Shown: in pieces, positions 42,742-45,589 of the stretch
How the letters are laid out: each line of letters begins with the position of its first letter
How positions within the stretch are numbered: the stretch's first letter is position 1
Source: an uncultured Phycisphaerae bacterium
GTDB taxonomy: Bacteria; Planctomycetota; Phycisphaerae; UBA1845; PWPN01
Direction of reading: 5' to 3'
Length of the DNA stretch: 45,589 nt
Assembly (NCBI GenBank): GCA_938005315.1
Contig: CALLOB010000002.1
Location: 1-45,589, forward strand
Program-made: the position numbers and the translations under genes
The notes under the pieces: generated by a model
Seen by the model: only the letters and a program-made list of their open reading frames with translations
Databases searched by the model: none
What the model was told of the DNA's origin: nothing

Positions 42742-44139
42742 ATGGGATTCGACACGCTGATCGTCGGTGGAACGGTCGTCTCGTCTTCAGGACTGCGCCG
42801 GGCGGACGTGGGCGTGCGGGGCGAGCGCATCGCCGCGGTGGGCACCGGGCTGGAGCGCCGGGCGGGGTCGGCGGCGAGGGTGATCGACGCGTCCGGCAAA
42901 TATGTTCTGCCGGGCGTGATCGACGTGCACGTTCACCTGGACATGCCCTTCTGCGGTACGGTGTCCTCGGACGACTACGACAGCGGCACGCGGGCCGCGG
43001 CCCGGGGGGGGGTGACCACGGTGATCGATTTCGCCATTCCCTCCGGCCGGGAGTCGCTGAACGACGCCCTGGACGCCTGGTCGGCCAAGGCGGCGGGCAA
43101 GGCCTGCATCGACTACGCCTTTCACGTCTGCCTTACGGACCCCAGGCGGCACCCGGCGCAGATCCCCGGCGTGGTCAAGCGCGGCGTGCCGACGGTCAAG
43201 GCGTTCATGATCTATGCCTCGCAGGGCTGGGAATCCGACGACGGCACGCTCTATGAGGCCCTTCAGATCACGCGCCGGGCCGGCGGGATGCTGCTGGTGC
43301 ACGCCGAGTCGGCCCGGGTGCTGGACCGGCTGATCGAGCAGTTCCACACGCCGGCGATGATGCGCCGCTACGGGGCCCGGCTGCACGCCATGAGCCGGCC
43401 GAACTTCGTCGAGGCCGAGGCCGTCGCCCGGGCGATCCGCTGGGCCGAGGTCACCGGCGGCCGGCTGTACATCGTGCACATGTCCACCGGCGAGGGCGCC
43501 GACCTGGTGCGCGACGCCCGGCGGCGCGGCGTGCGCGTGGCGGCCGAGACCTGCGCTCAGTATCTGGTGCTGGACGACTCGGTCTTTTCGCAACCCGACG
43601 GCCATCTGTACGCCACCTGCCCCCAGCTCAAGAAGCCGGCCGATCAGCGGCGGCTCTGGCAGGGCCTGCGCGGCGGCGAGATCAGCGTGGTCAGCACCGA
43701 CACCTGCACCTTCACCCGCCGTCAGAAGGCCGCCTGGAAGGGCGACTGGACGAAGATCCCGATGGGCATGCCCGGGCTGGAGACGCTGCTGCCGGCGGTC
43801 TATACCTACGGTGTACGCGGGCGCCGGCTGACGCTGCCGCAGATGGTCGCCTGCCTGTGCGAGAACCCCGCCCGGATCATGGGGCTGTATCCGCGCAAGG
43901 GGGTGATCGCCCGCGGGGCCGACGCCGACCTGGTGATCATCGACCCGCGACGCACAACCCTTGTGGACTGGCGGAAAATGGAAACCAACGCCGACTGGAA
44001 CCCCTTCCAGGGTCGGCGGCTGGCCGGCTTCGCGGAGAAGACCTTCTGCCGCGGCCGGATGATCGTGGACGGCGGACGTTTCGTCGGGGAAAACGGCTGG
44101 GGACGGTTCGTTCCGCGGCGGCTTGCGAAAAACCTGTGA
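42742..44139 (+). CDS. Dihydropyrimidinase/D-hydantoinase-like amidohydrolase
   Basis: 465 residues of the cyclic amidohydrolase superfamily, which opens dihydropyrimidine or hydantoin rings. Metal ligands appear in GVIDVHVHLDMPF, the carboxylated Lys in TVKAFMIY, His in LLVHAES and IVHMST, and Asp in STDTCTF. GADADLVIIDP and the region near the C-terminus (VDWRKMETNADWNPFQGRRLAG) match the dihydropyrimidinase/hydantoinase group rather than dihydroorotase or allantoinase, though the substrate cannot be fixed. The ATG at 42742 precedes GFDTLIVGGTVV, the standard start; the frame open upstream is not conserved. Confidence 0.88.
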   Translation: MGFDTLIVGGTVVSSSGLRRADVGVRGERIAAVGTGLERRAGSAARVIDASGKYVLPGVIDVHVHLDMPFCGTVSSDDYDSGTRAAARGGVTTVIDFAIPSGRESLNDALDAWSAKAAGKACIDYAFHVCLTDPRRHPAQIPGVVKRGVPTVKAFMIYASQGWESDDGTLYEALQITRRAGGMLLVHAESARVLDRLIEQFHTPAMMRRYGARLHAMSRPNFVEAEAVARAIRWAEVTGGRLYIVHMSTGEGADLVRDARRRGVRVAAETCAQYLVLDDSVFSQPDGHLYATCPQLKKPADQRRLWQGLRGGEISVVSTDTCTFTRRQKAAWKGDWTKIPMGMPGLETLLPAVYTYGVRGRRLTLPQMVACLCENPARIMGLYPRKGVIARGADADLVIIDPRRTTLVDWRKMETNADWNPFQGRRLAGFAEKTFCRGRMIVDGGRFVGENGWGRFVPRRLAKNL

Positions 44140-44233
44140 ACCGCCCGCCGATGTCCGGCGCCAGGCCGGGACGATATCCTCCGCTCGGCGCCGGTCAGCC
44201 CGCGGGTGCCGTGCGAGAAGCCCCGCCGCCGGC

Positions 44234-45589
44234 TCACGCGAACAGCTCGAACCACAGCTTGAGGTTCAGCAGGCTGATCAACCGGCGGGGCTTGAGCCCG
44301 CGGGCCGCCGACCGTCCGCGCACCTCCAGGACCAGCCGGCCGAATCGGCCGCGCCCCGCGGGGCGGAGCCGGTGGCGGTGATCGCCGCCGGGAAACCGGG
44401 CCAGCCACCAGGCGATCGCGTCGCGGTCGAACCATTCGTCGAAACTCGCCAGCGGATCCATCAGGGCCTGGAAGAGCTCCCGGCGCAGGGGGCTGTCCTC
44501 CCGCAGCCGACGGCGCCAGTCGGTGCGGCTGTGTCGGGCGGCGATGGGTTCGGCAAACGCTTCGGGAAATGCCTCGGTCGCCGAGCGGGCGATGAACTGC
44601 TTGCCGCTGCGCTGGCGGGGTGTGCACGCGGCGTCCAGGGCGACCACCCGCTGATCCAGCAGCGGGGCGACGTACTCGACGTGCCGGCGATACACCGCGG
44701 CCTGCGAGGTGATCAGCCGCGGCAGCCGCGTCTGCCAGTAGAGGATGTCCTTGAGGTCATTCGGCGACGACGGCCCGTCGGGGGAATCCGTCAGCTCCGC
44801 GCGCCAGGCCAGCAGGTCGCGGATGGCCGCCCGGCCGTGTTCGGGTCGCATCAGGAAGCGGATCACGCCGAGGTCGCGTCCGAAGTGCAGTCCCGCGTTG
44901 GCGAGGGCCGCGGCCCGGGTGATCGAGTAGGAACCGCCGTCGAAGAGCTGGTTGCCGAAGGCCAGGGCGTCGTACCGTCCGCCCAGTTTCGCAGCGAGCT
45001 GAGCGGCCTGAACCTGGGCCCCGAGATGACCGGAAAGTCCGTCGTCTACCCAGACGGCGCGGCGCGCTCCCTCCATGAAGTTTTCCAGACCGCATGGCAG
45101 CGAACGCACGGCGACGCCCAGTCGTTTGGCGGCCCGCAGGGCCGTCTGGTGGTCGCCGTCGGGATCGTGGACGTGATCGGTGCCCCAGGTCACGGCCTCG
45201 ATGTTCATGCCCAGGCGGTGGACGGCCGCGAGGATGAGCCGCGAATCCAGTCCGCCGCTGAGGGCCAGCGCCGGCCGGCGGAAGTGTCCGAGGTGGTCGG
45301 CCACCGCGTGGATGACGCGTTCGGCGAGTTCAACGGAGGTCGGCGGGCGGGCGTCCGGATCTGTACGGAAGCGTCTTCGCCAGTAACGTCGCAACTTGCA
45401 ACGGCCGTTCTCGATGAGCAGGTGCCGGGCCGGGCCGAGCAGCCGGATCCCCCGGAAATAGGTCATCTCGTCGATCAGCGCCGCGTTGAGCAGCATCGAG
45501 GCCGGCGCCCCAGGCTGGATGACCCGGGGGAGGTCCGCAAAGCCCAGCAGGCACTTGACCTCCGGAGCGAGGCGCACGCCGGCGGGCGT
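44234..45589 (-). CDS. asnB: Asparagine synthetase (glutamine-hydrolysing) family protein, N-terminus beyond right edge
   Basis: The frame is open to the window edge on the minus strand. Present are the end of the glutaminase domain (GVRLAPEVKCLLGFADLPRVIQPG) and the synthetase domain with the PP-loop LSGGLDSRLILAAV, then AVTWGTDHVHDPDGDHQTALRAAKRLG and a C-terminal helical region. Such proteins make asparagine or act as amidotransferases for exopolysaccharide or lasso-type substrates; the Cys nucleophile, at the N-terminus, is not in the window. Its ending (RFGRLVLEVRGRSAARGLKPRRLISLLNLKLWFELFA) is not a common AsnB tail, so a specialised synthetase-like role is possible. Confidence 0.85.
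   Translation of the reverse strand, partial: TPAGVRLAPEVKCLLGFADLPRVIQPGAPASMLLNAALIDEMTYFRGIRLLGPARHLLIENGRCKLRRYWRRRFRTDPDARPPTSVELAERVIHAVADHLGHFRRPALALSGGLDSRLILAAVHRLGMNIEAVTWGTDHVHDPDGDHQTALRAAKRLGVAVRSLPCGLENFMEGARRAVWVDDGLSGHLGAQVQAAQLAAKLGGRYDALAFGNQLFDGGSYSITRAAALANAGLHFGRDLGVIRFLMRPEHGRAAIRDLLAWRAELTDSPDGPSSPNDLKDILYWQTRLPRLITSQAAVYRRHVEYVAPLLDQRVVALDAACTPRQRSGKQFIARSATEAFPEAFAEPIAARHSRTDWRRRLREDSPLRRELFQALMDPLASFDEWFDRDAIAWWLARFPGGDHRHRLRPAGRGRFGRLVLEVRGRSAARGLKPRRLISLLNLKLWFELFA

Noticed and set aside
1..45589. CRISPR array, prophage, integron or tRNA genes
   Set aside because: No regular repeat-spacer series, integrase, phage structural gene or convincing tRNA cloverleaf was seen.

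Overview
The window is GC-rich and gene-dense, and reads as a chromosomal segment of a Gram-negative-type bacterium. kdsB implies a KDO-containing outer membrane. A Lol-type ABC exporter and lgt imply lipoprotein sorting. A PEP-CTERM protein, many TTG/GTG starts, a short TlyA-like methyltransferase, and a gatC followed by a terminator rather than by gatA also fit. Together these suggest a planctomycete-like lineage (possibly Phycisphaerae); this is inference from gene style, not from a phylogenetic marker analysis. Most genes are housekeeping or metabolic; no prophage, plasmid, CRISPR array or integron is visible.

Layout. 1-5.5 kb: an edge-truncated receiver-like fragment and a DUF192 protein (minus), a NhaD/CitMHS-type ion transporter with a His-rich N-terminus (plus), then kdsB and pyrG (minus). 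5.7-12.5 kb: an NCS2/AzgA-like permease, a sugar-porter MFS protein, a UroD-like methyltransferase (plus), a stand-alone homocysteine S-methyltransferase (minus) and thyX (plus). 12.6-18.7 kb: a minus-strand run of an SH3b protein, a 65-residue exported protein, a Lol-type permease and ATPase, ilvE and an M42 aminopeptidase. 19.0-21.4 kb: pabB-pabC, overlapping by four bases. 21.7-23.4 kb: a PEP-CTERM protein and an AraC regulator with a Cys-rich, PocR-like sensor region.

24.2-25.1 kb is the one clear mobile element: a REP-associated tyrosine transposase (RAYT) bracketed by inverted copies of a GGGGACATTCTACTTTT-type motif, next to a 0.7 kb gene-free stretch. 25.5-30.3 kb: minus-strand genes for gatC, a 66-residue protein, a multi-spanning membrane protein, a lipoprotein neuraminidase-like protein, lgt (overlapping that lipoprotein gene) and panC. 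30.4-33.1 kb: an ECF sigma factor, a single-pass probable anti-sigma factor and an exported protein with two STN (secretin/TonB N-terminal) domains. This trio is the most system-like novelty in the window. 33.2-36.4 kb: def (minus), then a TPR protein, rpsT and a TlyA-like methyltransferase without S4 domain (plus). 36.5-39.9 kb: cobalamin-dependent metH. 40.2-42.6 kb: a double-receiver response regulator divergent from cheW across a 1 kb gene-free region with an AT-rich island. 42.7-45.6 kb: a dihydropyrimidinase-like amidohydrolase and an edge-truncated asparagine synthetase.

Functional themes: one-carbon/methyl metabolism (metH, homocysteine methyltransferase, UroD-like protein, thyX, pabB/pabC for folate), envelope and lipoprotein biogenesis (kdsB, Lol-type ABC, lgt), and regulation (ECF trio, receiver protein with CheW, AraC). 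No convincing new multi-gene defence or secretion system is visible. The ECF/anti-sigma/STN trio is offered as a hypothesis only.
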